From assembly GCA_049585815.1 (NCBI GenBank), contig JBAVAR010000057.1:1-36317 (forward strand): a stretch of 36,317 bases of DNA, written 5' to 3'. This document shows, in pieces, positions 24,742 to 34,756 of the stretch. Numbering within the stretch: position 1 is the first letter of the stretch; the number at the start of each line of letters is the position of its first letter. The translations under genes and the position numbers were made by a program. Origin of the DNA: DATLSM01 sp049585815 (GTDB taxonomy: Bacteria; Actinomycetota; Thermoleophilia; Solirubrobacterales; 70-9). Under the pieces are notes generated by a model, which saw only the letters and a list, made by a program, of their open reading frames with translations, searched no databases and was not told where the DNA came from.

Positions 24742-27540
24742 TCAGCGCCTCCTGTAGCGTCGGTGCCTGACCTTGCGCTTGTGCTTGTGCTTCTTGGCCT
24801 TACAGGCAATCTGCGTCTTGACCTGCTGGGTGACGGACTTGCCGTTTTGGCCGTTCAGTTTCACATCGACCACTGGGTGGGCCGCGCACAGGCTCTCGGA
24901 GTTAGTGATATAGCCCTGCGAGCCGCCGAAGAGCGTAAAGCGGAAGTGACCGATAGGCACATCCGGAATGATCGGAACTACCGTTTCGAGGCCATTCTTG
25001 GCCTCAGTCGATTCACCCTGAGGCAGGACAGTAACCTGACCGCCCAAAATGAAGACGATGTGAGGCAGGACGCTGCTGCCGCTGCCGTAGCCGGAGACCG
25101 CGTAGGCGGGGCCTTCGAGGGGCTTTTCGAGCAGCGGGGTTTCATCGATGACCGTGCCGATCGGCTGTCGCCCTTTGCACTGATCGGCGGCCAGTTCAGA
25201 ACGATCGCAGAGATTGCCGAGATGGCTCTGGTCGATCTCGAAGGCTTTTTTCGGCAAAGTGACCGCGACAGATCTGAGGTTGGCGTTGCCTTCTTGGGTG
25301 TTGAGGTCAAACTGGAGGGAGGGGTCCTTGCCTCGGCTAGTGGAATTGTGGCCGCCGAGTTGGGTGATTGACATGTTTGGGGAGAAACCGAGGGAGTAGC
25401 AGTTGGCGGCCTGAAAAGGTGAGGAAAAGTTCGCCACGGTGCCCTGATCGCCAATCCCTTCCGAAGCCACTGCGAAGGGGCTGCAGTTGGTCGGGTTAAT
25501 CATGAAGTGTTCGCGGTTGATATTGACCTGAATCGAGCGCATTCGAAGAGGGATGCCACCAATGATCTCGGGCACCGTTTCTGAGTCGGCGACCACATGT
25601 GCGTCGCGAGGGTCGACGTGGAGGGCTACGCGGACGACAACGGTTCCGTAGTCGTAGGGGCCCGCGATCGCCGGCGTAACCGCCACTAGGCTCAACGGCG
25701 CACCCTGAAATGGTCCAGCCAGATAGAGCTTGCCGAGGGCGTGAAAGGGATGGGAGCCCGGGCCGGCGGCGACGTTGCTGGTCCCGATTTCACTCGATGC
25801 AGGACAGCTCGGTTGCGCCTGCTCAACTTTGCCCAAGGTGTTGGCCGCCGCCGCGATGTCTGCCTCGGGGCAGTAGGTGATCCCATGCAGGTTGGCGGTC
25901 AGTCCAGGGGGCATGGTGAAGTTGAGCTTACCCAGGTACTGGTCGCCGTCTTCGCGGTTGAGCTTGAGGGTAAAGGAGCTGAAGGCACCGGCGAGGGGCG
26001 TGGTGGTACCGGCTTCGATGCTGGGCTTGAAAGGTCGGACCTGGCCCGGACATTTATTACCGTGGGGGCCAGTCTGGAGGCCGAACTGCTTTTGCGAGAC
26101 CACTTCGGGCAGCGATTCATCCCACGGGTAGTACACGGCGGTGATCGGGTAGACAGTGCAGTAATCAGGTGTTGCCATCAGAGCTCGTTCACCAGAGAAG
26201 AGGTGGAGGTCGTATTCGTCGAAAGGAACCTGGGGCAGGTTTTCAAAGTAGGCCGTGAGCTGCCCCGTCTGTGGGTTGGGCTTGATCGAGGCGACGAGCT
26301 TAGAGTTGATACCGAATCCGGAGGCGGTGAGGAAGAGTCGGTACTGATTGTCGGGTTGTGGTTCGCCGATATAGACCGAGCCTTCAAGAGTCCCGTTGAG
26401 GGCAGTCGAGTGGATCTCGAAGGTGCCGATCTTTGAGTGATCCGGGCATTCGGCGGGCCCTTCGGAGTTGAAGTTGGCCTGATCTTCGGTACACATGGTT
26501 TGCCCGTCGGCGGCGTCGGGGTTGACCGTAAAGCCGGGTGGCAAGGTGACGACGGCAGATTTGATCTCAGATGGCGCTGCTGCGTAGCCCTCGAACTGGG
26601 TGGTACTGAGCTCGACATCGAGACCCGAAGCGGAGTCCGTTTCGGTGATTGTCGGTGCGGCGAAGAGGACCGGGTTGAAGGTCTCAAAGTAGCAGCCGGT
26701 GGTAGGCGGATAGCTGGCAGTTTTCTCGGACGGGTGTTCGGGGTCTTGGTAGGTCTGCACTTCGAGGGTAGTGGTCAGCGGTTCGCTGGTGCAGGAGGTC
26801 GGATTGTCGGTGAGCGGATGAGGTGTGAGCCCGGATTCGACTGGTTCGATAATGCAGCTGGTGTTGGCGCTTTTCGGGCAACCTGCAGGTTTGCCTGGCG
26901 AGCCTTTGGTGAAACGTTCGGCATTGTGAGAGGCTTCGGCCGGGAATCCCCAGAAGGTCAGTTCTGCGGCCGCTAGGGGGGCGAGCTGGGTGATATTCTG
27001 AACGGTGAAGCGAAGGCCGTAATCAGTGGATGTGCGTACAGAGACCGGGATGTTGATCGGGATGTTGAGTACCGGGATGACGACGGCAAAAAGAGCTGTA
27101 TTTGGACCCGGTGCAAGATTGAAGATCGGCGCGGTACCGAGGAGATAGTTCGATTTGTTGTTGTAGTTGGCGTAGACGGTGATGAGGCCTGCCTGGGAGG
27201 AAGAGGGGCACTGCTCAAGGGCGAATTCGAGCGAAGTACACTGGGTGATCGCGTTGGGATTGCCAAATACACCCTGCGGGGCATTGAAAATGACGTTCTG
27301 AGCGGACTCCGAGATGCCAGGTTCTTCGAGTTCGAAGTGTGTCGCGAGATCAGGGTGGCCGCCGGCCTGGGTGGTTGAAGTTGTTGTGCTAAAGCTAGCG
27401 ATGCCCTCACTCGCCGAAGCGGATGGTACGGCGCAGGTAAGGGCGAGGAAGAATGCAGCAGCGAGGCCGATAGTGAGACGCGACAGGCAGACCCGGGCAG
27501 TACAAAGGGGATGATCGTTGGGGCGGCGGCGCAGAATCAC
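24742..27540 (-). CDS. B2: large exported all-beta protein (B family), basic C-terminus
   Basis: The protein is 932 aa and starts at GTG 27540, overlapping the A2 stop as GTGA; no better start is visible downstream. The signal peptide covers residues 20-44 (LTIGLAAAFFLALTCAVPSA). The mature protein opens with STTQAGGHPDLATHF (55-69), the B-family signature. Repeated segments follow with LPPGFTVNPDAADGQTMC, LYLAGPFQGAPLSLVAVTPA and INPTNCSPF. The C-terminal conserved block is more divergent than in B1 and B3 (LNGQNGKSVTQQVKTQIAC). The last residues are almost all Lys, Arg and His (KHKHKRKVRHRRYRRR). There is no enzyme motif or membrane anchor. I infer a secreted structural or binding partner of A2. 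Confidence 0.9.
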   Translation of the reverse strand: MILRRRPNDHPLCTARVCLSRLTIGLAAAFFLALTCAVPSASASEGIASFSTTTSTTQAGGHPDLATHFELEEPGISESAQNVIFNAPQGVFGNPNAITQCTSLEFALEQCPSSSQAGLITVYANYNNKSNYLLGTAPIFNLAPGPNTALFAVVIPVLNIPINIPVSVRTSTDYGLRFTVQNITQLAPLAAAELTFWGFPAEASHNAERFTKGSPGKPAGCPKSANTSCIIEPVESGLTPHPLTDNPTSCTSEPLTTTLEVQTYQDPEHPSEKTASYPPTTGCYFETFNPVLFAAPTITETDSASGLDVELSTTQFEGYAAAPSEIKSAVVTLPPGFTVNPDAADGQTMCTEDQANFNSEGPAECPDHSKIGTFEIHSTALNGTLEGSVYIGEPQPDNQYRLFLTASGFGINSKLVASIKPNPQTGQLTAYFENLPQVPFDEYDLHLFSGERALMATPDYCTVYPITAVYYPWDESLPEVVSQKQFGLQTGPHGNKCPGQVRPFKPSIEAGTTTPLAGAFSSFTLKLNREDGDQYLGKLNFTMPPGLTANLHGITYCPEADIAAAANTLGKVEQAQPSCPASSEIGTSNVAAGPGSHPFHALGKLYLAGPFQGAPLSLVAVTPAIAGPYDYGTVVVRVALHVDPRDAHVVADSETVPEIIGGIPLRMRSIQVNINREHFMINPTNCSPFAVASEGIGDQGTVANFSSPFQAANCYSLGFSPNMSITQLGGHNSTSRGKDPSLQFDLNTQEGNANLRSVAVTLPKKAFEIDQSHLGNLCDRSELAADQCKGRQPIGTVIDETPLLEKPLEGPAYAVSGYGSGSSVLPHIVFILGGQVTVLPQGESTEAKNGLETVVPIIPDVPIGHFRFTLFGGSQGYITNSESLCAAHPVVDVKLNGQNGKSVTQQVKTQIACKAKKHKHKRKVRHRRYRRR

Positions 27541-30500
27541 CTTTTCTTACCTCCACGGTGAGCCTTGGACTCGTGCGGGTGCTTCGGTCTGCGAACACAG
27601 TGACCATGCTTTCTTACGAAGCCAGGCTTGCACCCGGGTTTTGTGGGTGTAACCACTTCTTCATTGCCCTTGCCGGGAGTCGCGGTACTGCCGACTTGAG
27701 GTGGTGGGGGCGCAGGGGTGCCGGCCCCATGGCACTCATCGGAGGCCTTGCAGAGGGGCTGAGGTTCCAAATAGGGGAAGCCGCCTTCGACGCGAGCGTC
27801 ATAGATCTTGACCAGCTCGCCGTTTTTGTCCTGCGGAACGAGGGTGTCGCGGGTAAAGAAATAGACATCGGTGCCACTGGCGGAGGCAGAGAGCAAACCG
27901 GAGGGGAAAGGGCTGGTGCCGGTTGAGATCAGGCCGGTGCAGGAACCGGAGGCCTTGTTGAAATTCGGGATTTCGGGTTCGCAGTCACCGGTGCCCTGGG
28001 GCTCCCACTCGTAGACGTCTTTGACTTCGTCGAGATCGTGTGGTGCGAGAGCGTCTGTGGAGTTAAAGAAAATTTGGCCCTTTTCGGTAAGGCTGAGGCC
28101 GTTGGCGGCGAGCGAGGCGCCAGCAGTGGCTTCGGCATTGGTCGGGTCACAGGAAGCGCAGACGATCTGGTTTTCGGCCGCGTCGTAGCGGAAGATCTCA
28201 GTGTCCGTGCCGTTGGCGTAGCCGGTGAGGGGCATGACCGTGGATAGAGCGGCGAAGCGGCCTGAAGGGGTGACCTGGAAGTCGGCGGTGTGGCGAACTT
28301 CGGGTTCCTTGAGGGAATCGATGATCAGCTGGTCGTTGGGGTTGAGGGTGGCGACGAACCGGGGGGACCCGCCGGGAGCGACGACGTAGAGATTGGGCTG
28401 GTTCAGGACGCCTTTGCCCGTTTCAAGTTGCTCGGGAGAAACGAAATACACCGAGCCAGCTTCAGAGGCGACACCACCGTTGCCACCGACTGCGAGAACC
28501 GCGCAATTTGGCGTGGATTCAAGCGAGTTCCAATGTTTGCCGGTGGCGTTGGCCACCGGTTCGCAGGCGTTGGTGTTGCCGGTGCCTTCGGAACCGGTGG
28601 AGAGTCGGAGGACGGTGGCGGTGGATTCGGAAACTTCAGCCTCATAGAGGTCCACGCTGGTGTCGGTGTCCTGATTGACAGTCGTCGTTAGAGCATCGTT
28701 GGTGGTAAAGAAAACCTCGGAGCCATCTGAGGTCATGCCATGGTAAATGACACCGTGAGTGGCCCCGGGGGTAAGTTCGATCGTCTTTTCCGCGTCGTTT
28801 ATATCCATGAACAGTCGCCAATAGATGGTGCCTTTTTCTTCGGAGACCCTCTGACCAATGAGGATGCGGGAGCCATCGGCGGAGATGTCAAGCTCGGCGA
28901 TTCCGTTGGGATCTTTGTTGGCCGTGTCACACTTACCGGGCCCTTTGAGACATGGGAGCGGTTCACCGTTGGGGTTGTCCGAAACTACGTGAGTTTCGCC
29001 CGTTGCAAGGTTGCGATCATAGATCGAGACATCGCCGGTGTCGTTATTGCCTCCGGCGGCGAACTTGGAGGTCGACCCGAAGATGAAGTGATCGCCGTCG
29101 GCGGACAGCGGCACGACGACGCGGCCATCGGATGCGGCTCCCGGACCCGGTTCTTCGGGCCCGATCATTCCCGGGATGAGTTCTGGGTGGCCTGGAACGC
29201 GGAGCGGAATGGAGGCGTAGCCGCCCTCAAAGCAGGGCGAGCAGCCACCCAAAGCGCCGAAGGCAAAGGTATCGAGAGTCGCGTCGGCGCCGGAGGGCGT
29301 TGAGGAAAAGGGAGCGGCAGAGAAGGGATTGTCGGAAGGGACGCCGACGTATTCGGTGGTCCAGCCGTCCGTCCCACGGGTGGCGACATAGGGGTCGATG
29401 CCCTTATTGGTGGGATGGTTGGTACCGGGGATACCACCGTCGTTGACGCCGTAGAGCACGCGGGGGGGGGTTTCGGCCAGAGGGAAGCCGGCGAATGGGG
29501 TTTGGCCAGCGACGAGGTTGGACTCGACGTCATAGCCGCCGGCGTTGGCGGCCGAGACGAGCTCGTAGGCACGGCAGTCGAGGAGATAGACCGCACCGGT
29601 TTGTTGGCGGACGTGGGCGTTGGGGCAGGGATCTTCGATGATGGGGAGGTAGGGGAAAGTATTAAAGGTCTGTTCGGCCCCAGGAGTACCGCCAGAGGGG
29701 CTGGACGCATTGGTGGCGACGACGCGCCAGTAGTAGGTGGTGCCGCGTTCGAGGTGGCTCAAAGGAGTGGAGGCCGAGAGATTGGCGAAACCGGTGCCGA
29801 TTTCCGATTCGAGGAGGCTGGTGCAGGTATCGGGTTCTGAAGAACAAGGGGTGGTGCCGTATTCGAAGCGGTAGGAGGTATGACCACCGCCGGGATTGAC
29901 AAGGACGTGGAGAACTGCGCTATCTGAGTGGACGGCGGTGCTGACCTCACCGCTGATCACGGGAGGGAGGGGTAAGGTCTTGAAAGACAGGTTGTTTGCG
30001 TGACTGAGCCCGGAGTTTTTGGCGACGAGGCGGAAGTCATAGACAGTTACAGGGCCGAGGCCGCTGATTTCCGCTTGCACTTCGGTTGGTCCGGTCGGGG
30101 CGATAGTAATCGGTGAGGTTTTATTCCCGTAAGAAGGGCCAGGGCCGTATTCGAAATAGTATGTGGTCGATTCGCCATTGCCAGTAAATGCAGCGTGGAG
30201 GGTCGCGGTCGCATCAGTGATGCCGGTCGCATCTTTAGTTTCGATGCCGACGACGAAATGGGGTGTATAGGTCCCGCGCGGGCCTTCGAAGGTCTTCCCT
30301 TCGCTGTTGGTGAGGACGATGTGGTAGTGGTAGGGAAGCTCGGGGCTGAGGCCGGAAATGTGAGTGCTAACGCTGACGGCATTAGGTCCGTTGAAGTAGG
30401 AGGCGGGTGGATCTTCGGCCGGGTTGGGGGAACAGGGGAACGTTTGGAATTTACTGGTCGCACTGTATGCGAATTGGCAGGAGGTAATGACTTCGCCGGA

Positions 30501-31781
30501 TTTGGGTTCGATGCGGGCGTTCAGCGTGCCGGAGGTCTGCCCGAGTTCGGACACGGCCTGGTTGGTGACCTTCGGGCCGCGCTGCGGGGCAGGGCCAAAG
30601 ATGTAGACCCCGGCGTTGAGGTGTTCTTCGCCGTAGTGTTCTGGATAGGCACCTTCCTGGGAGACGTAAAGGTAACCTTCGGAGTTGATGGCGAGATCGC
30701 GGAACCCCTGGAAGGGGACTTCTTCACCGTGGGGCCCAATCGGGAGCCCCTGGATCTGACTTCCGGGTACGTATTCCCCCGAAGGGGTGAATTCATCGAT
30801 AACCAGGTGTGATCCACCTTCTTCAACATCAACGCCGGTGAGAAGGTTGCCGTTGGTCGGGTCGACCGCAAGCCAGCTGGGGCCAGAGCATGAGTAGCCG
30901 CAAGCGAAACCGCCAGGGGCACCGACGCCGGTGAAGCGGCGGACGAAGGTGCCAGATGGTTCGAACTCGTAGACGACACCGCCGTTGGAGACATAGATGT
31001 TGCCGCTTGCGTCGGTGGTGATTGGCATAAGCTGCGCACCACAACCGCACGTCTGCAGATCTCGGAAGAAGAATTCGCCGAACGGAGTACCAGTGATCTT
31101 GTTGCCATGGACGTATTCTTCGGAACTTGAGAAGTTGAGCGGAGCACCATCGGGCGTAAAGGCCTGGATCGAGGCAGGATTGCCTTGGGAAACAATGACG
31201 TCGCTCTGGGTGGGACCGCCAGAGTTGTCGACGGAGACTGCGGTCGCCTTCCCTTCGCCGGCCTCCCAGGTCTGCTTGTATTCGCCACTTCCGCTGAAGA
31301 CGACGACGTTATAGGGGTTAGATTCTCTGGATTCGCTGAAATAGATGTCACCGGTCGAGTAATCAATCGCAAAGTTACTAAATGAAATTCCCGAGAGGTG
31401 GTTTTTGGGATCCCATTGGTGGGGAATTTCAAATTCAGAAGGGTAGGGGCCGAACTCGGCAAGAATCCTGTTACGTTGAATGTTAGTCGTTAACCCCCAG
31501 ACGTTGTCGGAACCATCGATAGCGATGCTACTGGGCCCTTCGAAGTACTTGCTGGTGAAACCGGTCAGCCTGTGGCCGGTATATGTGCGCGCGGCGAAGG
31601 CGGGCGAGGAGAACAGGAGCAGCCCCAGGACGACGGCCACCACGCCGGTGGCGCTGAGGCGACATGTGAGCATGAAAGCTGCGTCTCTCCCTCGCGACAA
31701 ATGCTGCGGCTTCGTTCCCTGTGCAGAAGAACCAGACTGCGACTGCATAGTCGCTCGGACCAGGCCGGCCCTGCCCCTCAT
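27537..31781 (-). CDS. A2: giant exported NHL-propeller / fibronectin-III / TolB-like propeller protein
   Basis: The protein is 1414 aa. ATG 31781 overlaps the B1 stop (ATGA). ATG 31673 (residue 37) gives a more typical signal peptide (MLTCRLSATGVVAVVLGLLL) and has AGGGAGAG about 12 bases upstream, so the true start is open. NHL-like repeats fill about 70-390 (GPSSIAIDGSDNVWGL, DASGNIYVSNGGVVYEFEPS). Three fibronectin-III-like domains follow to about 715 (TYYFEYGPGPSYG, TSYRFEYGT). CPNAHVRQQ...LLDCRAYELVS lies near 725-750. The second, TolB/PD40-like propeller (LSADGDHFIFGSTSKF, ISADGSRILIG) ends at IYDARVEGGFPY. The tail holds CKPGFVRKHGHC and a Lys/Arg-rich end. No catalytic motif is seen. 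Confidence 0.92.
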   Translation of the reverse strand: MRGRAGLVRATMQSQSGSSAQGTKPQHLSRGRDAAFMLTCRLSATGVVAVVLGLLLFSSPAFAARTYTGHRLTGFTSKYFEGPSSIAIDGSDNVWGLTTNIQRNRILAEFGPYPSEFEIPHQWDPKNHLSGISFSNFAIDYSTGDIYFSESRESNPYNVVVFSGSGEYKQTWEAGEGKATAVSVDNSGGPTQSDVIVSQGNPASIQAFTPDGAPLNFSSSEEYVHGNKITGTPFGEFFFRDLQTCGCGAQLMPITTDASGNIYVSNGGVVYEFEPSGTFVRRFTGVGAPGGFACGYSCSGPSWLAVDPTNGNLLTGVDVEEGGSHLVIDEFTPSGEYVPGSQIQGLPIGPHGEEVPFQGFRDLAINSEGYLYVSQEGAYPEHYGEEHLNAGVYIFGPAPQRGPKVTNQAVSELGQTSGTLNARIEPKSGEVITSCQFAYSATSKFQTFPCSPNPAEDPPASYFNGPNAVSVSTHISGLSPELPYHYHIVLTNSEGKTFEGPRGTYTPHFVVGIETKDATGITDATATLHAAFTGNGESTTYYFEYGPGPSYGNKTSPITIAPTGPTEVQAEISGLGPVTVYDFRLVAKNSGLSHANNLSFKTLPLPPVISGEVSTAVHSDSAVLHVLVNPGGGHTSYRFEYGTTPCSSEPDTCTSLLESEIGTGFANLSASTPLSHLERGTTYYWRVVATNASSPSGGTPGAEQTFNTFPYLPIIEDPCPNAHVRQQTGAVYLLDCRAYELVSAANAGGYDVESNLVAGQTPFAGFPLAETPPRVLYGVNDGGIPGTNHPTNKGIDPYVATRGTDGWTTEYVGVPSDNPFSAAPFSSTPSGADATLDTFAFGALGGCSPCFEGGYASIPLRVPGHPELIPGMIGPEEPGPGAASDGRVVVPLSADGDHFIFGSTSKFAAGGNNDTGDVSIYDRNLATGETHVVSDNPNGEPLPCLKGPGKCDTANKDPNGIAELDISADGSRILIGQRVSEEKGTIYWRLFMDINDAEKTIELTPGATHGVIYHGMTSDGSEVFFTTNDALTTTVNQDTDTSVDLYEAEVSESTATVLRLSTGSEGTGNTNACEPVANATGKHWNSLESTPNCAVLAVGGNGGVASEAGSVYFVSPEQLETGKGVLNQPNLYVVAPGGSPRFVATLNPNDQLIIDSLKEPEVRHTADFQVTPSGRFAALSTVMPLTGYANGTDTEIFRYDAAENQIVCASCDPTNAEATAGASLAANGLSLTEKGQIFFNSTDALAPHDLDEVKDVYEWEPQGTGDCEPEIPNFNKASGSCTGLISTGTSPFPSGLLSASASGTDVYFFTRDTLVPQDKNGELVKIYDARVEGGFPYLEPQPLCKASDECHGAGTPAPPPPQVGSTATPGKGNEEVVTPTKPGCKPGFVRKHGHCVRRPKHPHESKAHRGGKKR

Positions 31782-34756
31782 CGGAGAGCCCTCCCACTCT
31801 GGTGGCCTCGGGCCTTTCGCTTATGCTTTTTGCCGCACGGGGTCACGAGAGGCGGATTCTGGTTCGCGCTCTTTCCGTTTTGACCTGAGATGTCAGCGGT
31901 TGCGTGGAGGGTCCGGGCGCAAAGGTTGGTGGAGTTTTCGAGAAGGCTCTTGCTGCCGCCGTCGAGGTTCAAAGTGAACTTTGTGACGGGGGCGTCGGGG
32001 ACCATTTCGAAGGTGTTGCGGATCCCGCCGCCCTTGCCGGTGTCGATTTTGCCGACAAGGGCGATGTCGATCTGACCGTTTAAGGCAGCGACAAGGTCGG
32101 GGAGTTTGTGACCGGGAAGAGGGGAACGGAGGTATACGGGGCCTTCGAGGGGCATCTCGAGCAGCGGTGTTTGGGCTTTGGCAAAGCCGTAGATCGAGGA
32201 GGGGGGGCATTTTTCGCCGAGGACCTTGCCTTCGGAGAAAACCGGCTTGGTGCAGACGGTGCCGATGTGGGCCTGGTCGAGGAGCTCGGCGTGGGGCAGG
32301 GTGACCTGGGCGGCCGATATGTTGGCTTCGCCGGGGTTGGCGGTGAGGACCGCGCGGACGGCCGGACTGCCAGCGCGCTTGGTGGCGCCGGAGAGGCTGA
32401 GGGCGAGCTTCGGGGCGAAGGGAAGCTTGGCACAGTCGGCCACCTGGAAGTAGGAAGAGCGTTCGGCTTGGGCTCCTTCGGTGCCACCGATGGACGCGTT
32501 GATCGAGAAGGGATCGCAGTTGGTGGGGTTGAGAGTGAAGTTGGGGCGGTTGAGTTCGAGGAGGATCGAGCGCAGGCGGAGGGGCACACCTTCGAGGATC
32601 TGGGGCAGGGAATCTGAGGCGGCGGTGATCTGGGCGGTTTCGGGATTGACATGAAGGGCGGCGCGAACGACGGCGTTGCCAAGGTCATAGGGGCCAGAGA
32701 CAGCCGGGGTGATCACGGCAAGGGAGAGCGGGGCTCCGCGGTAGGGTCCGGCCAAGTAAACCTTGCCAGAGACATAAACGGGGTGGTCACCGGCGCCAGC
32801 GCCAACCGTCGCGGTGCCGATCTGGGAGACTTCAGGGCAGCTGGGGGTTGACTGCTCGTCGCGACCGGTGTAGCTCGGTTCGGCGGCTTGTTCGAGAGCG
32901 CTATCGGGGCAGTACGGGACACCGGCGAGAGTGGCGGTGAAACCGGGTGGTGTGGTAACGGTGAGGCCGGAGAGGTTCTGGTCTCCGTCGGGCCGAGTGA
33001 GATTAAGGAATATGGGCGTGTGGGCACCGGGGGCGCTGTTTAACGACGCCGCCTGGAAGGTGGGATGAAAGGGACGGCTTGAGGTTGCCGTGGGACAGGC
33101 TTCTGCTTCCCCGGGGGCCCCGGCTTCCGGTGGGCTCGACTCCAAGGCAAAGTATTGGACAGAGGTCTGCACTGGGAGGAAGGCATCCCAGGGTTCAAAT
33201 TTGCTGGTGACAGCGAATGTCCCACAGCGGGTGGGCGTGGCGAGGAGACCCCGTTCGGAGCCGAAGAAGTGCATATTCAGGTCGGAGAAAGGAGTCTGGG
33301 GCAGATTGGCAAAAGCAGCTGTAAGCCGACCGGTGATTGGATTGGGCGTAACCGTTCCGGCAAGCTTGACGTGAACTTCGAAGCCGTTAGCGACAAGGAA
33401 GATGCGATAGCGTTCACCAGGCTGAGGCTGGCCGAGGTAGACGTAACCGGGTAGCGGGCCGGGGAGGGCTGAGCTTTCAATGGTGAGGCTCCCGACCTTG
33501 GAGGATTCTGGACACTGGGCTTCTTCCTCGGTGCCGATGCGAGCTTCTGCATTCGAACAGGCAGTCTTGCCATCGGCTGCGTTTGGGTTGATGGTAAAGC
33601 CTTCGGGTAAGGTTACGCTGGATTCCTTAATCTCAGAAGGCGACGGTGCGGTGGGACTCTCGAGCTGGGGAATCTGGAGATTGACAGCGAGGCCGGAAGG
33701 GGTGTCGGTGGTGGTGGTAGTGGGCTGAGCGAAGAGGCTGGGATTGAAGGTAAGCTGATCGCAGCCGGTTGTGCTCGGGTAGGGCGTGTGTGCTTCTGAG
33801 ATGCCGTGATCGTAAGCGAGAACAGTAAGAGTGGCGGTGAGGGGAAAGCCGCAGGTGGTCGGATTGTCATTGAAAGGTATGGCTGGGCTGTCGGAGGGAT
33901 GGGGACCCGGGGCACAGCTAGTTTCCGTGTTTTGCTCTTCTTTAGGGTCGCAGCCCGGCGGGGAATATCGCTGTTCATCGTGGCTGGAGGCGGCTGGCAC
34001 GCCCCAGAAGATCGTTTCACTAAAAGCGAGTGGCGGACCTTGAGGGATACCAGAGATGCTCAGTTTGAGCCCATAGTCACTCTCGGTCCTGGAGCTTACT
34101 TCGATAAATACGGATAGTTCAGCTATCGGAATATTGAATCCGACCAAACCTGCCTGACCGAAATGCGGGACTAAGTTGTAGAGGGGGACGACGCCTTCCA
34201 GGCCACCGCCACCTCCTTCAGGGGTGTGCGCGCCGAAGCCGACGCGGGCGAGCCCGACCTGGGTGTCGATTGGACAGCCATTGACTGCGAATTCGGCGGC
34301 AGTACACTGGGGAGTGGCGTGGGGGTTGGCGATAAGGCCAGGGGGGGCATCCACAGTGAGGTCCTTGGCATTCTGACAGCGACAATTCGGACCCGAGACG
34401 TTCACCGTTTCGCGATTACCTACCGTAAAGAGGGTCGTGATGTCTGGATGACCACCGGCCGTGGTCGTAGAGGGGGCAATGGTGAAAGAGTTGATCGGAG
34501 CGGCGGCGTGGGCGGCAACGGGAGCGGACCCCATCGCGAACAGGATGCAAAAAGAAAGGGCCAGCGAAGCTATGGCCCTCCGACGGCTCGCGCGCTCAAC
34601 GTTGCTGGGGATTGCCGCGGGGAGCGTTGCCCGCCGCTTCGCGCGGGTTGGCTGAGCTCTCGTTGGGAGCACACTTTCTCGCCCGCGGATCGACCTCCCT
34701 GGCGTAAATGAGCCGGCAGTCAGACTGGTAGCTTGACGAATCACCCTGAGGCTCAT
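31778..34756 (-). CDS. B1: large exported all-beta protein (B family), basic C-terminus
   Basis: The protein is 992 aa. ATG 34756 overlaps the A1 stop (ATGA). The n-region before the hydrophobic segment (residues 61-86, AIASLALSFCILFAMGSAPV) is long, so a later start is possible. The mature part begins with STTTAGGHPDITTLF (96-110). A Cys pair follows (GPNCRCQNAKDL), then B-family repeats: LPEGFTINPNAADGKTAC, VYLAGPYRGAPLSLAVITPA and LNPTNCDPFSI. The C-terminal block (AQVTLPHAELLDQAHIG, then SPLPGHKLPDLVAALNGQID) is nearly the same as in B3. It ends in CGKKHKRKARGHQSGRALR. Function unknown; I infer a partner of the neighbouring A protein. Confidence 0.9.
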   Translation of the reverse strand: MSLRVIRQATSLTAGSFTPGRSIRGRESVLPTRAQPTRAKRRATLPAAIPSNVERASRRRAIASLALSFCILFAMGSAPVAAHAAAPINSFTIAPSTTTAGGHPDITTLFTVGNRETVNVSGPNCRCQNAKDLTVDAPPGLIANPHATPQCTAAEFAVNGCPIDTQVGLARVGFGAHTPEGGGGGLEGVVPLYNLVPHFGQAGLVGFNIPIAELSVFIEVSSRTESDYGLKLSISGIPQGPPLAFSETIFWGVPAASSHDEQRYSPPGCDPKEEQNTETSCAPGPHPSDSPAIPFNDNPTTCGFPLTATLTVLAYDHGISEAHTPYPSTTGCDQLTFNPSLFAQPTTTTTDTPSGLAVNLQIPQLESPTAPSPSEIKESSVTLPEGFTINPNAADGKTACSNAEARIGTEEEAQCPESSKVGSLTIESSALPGPLPGYVYLGQPQPGERYRIFLVANGFEVHVKLAGTVTPNPITGRLTAAFANLPQTPFSDLNMHFFGSERGLLATPTRCGTFAVTSKFEPWDAFLPVQTSVQYFALESSPPEAGAPGEAEACPTATSSRPFHPTFQAASLNSAPGAHTPIFLNLTRPDGDQNLSGLTVTTPPGFTATLAGVPYCPDSALEQAAEPSYTGRDEQSTPSCPEVSQIGTATVGAGAGDHPVYVSGKVYLAGPYRGAPLSLAVITPAVSGPYDLGNAVVRAALHVNPETAQITAASDSLPQILEGVPLRLRSILLELNRPNFTLNPTNCDPFSINASIGGTEGAQAERSSYFQVADCAKLPFAPKLALSLSGATKRAGSPAVRAVLTANPGEANISAAQVTLPHAELLDQAHIGTVCTKPVFSEGKVLGEKCPPSSIYGFAKAQTPLLEMPLEGPVYLRSPLPGHKLPDLVAALNGQIDIALVGKIDTGKGGGIRNTFEMVPDAPVTKFTLNLDGGSKSLLENSTNLCARTLHATADISGQNGKSANQNPPLVTPCGKKHKRKARGHQSGRALR
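31919..32353 (-). repeat. Direct-repeat copy 2: C-terminal B1 segment, near-identical to B3
   Basis: This segment aligns without gaps to 826-1260. In 32234-32353 I count 112 of 120 bases identical to 1141-1260. The rest of B1 and B3 is much more different, so a recent gene conversion or segmental duplication limited to the C-terminal block is likely. Confidence 0.8.
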
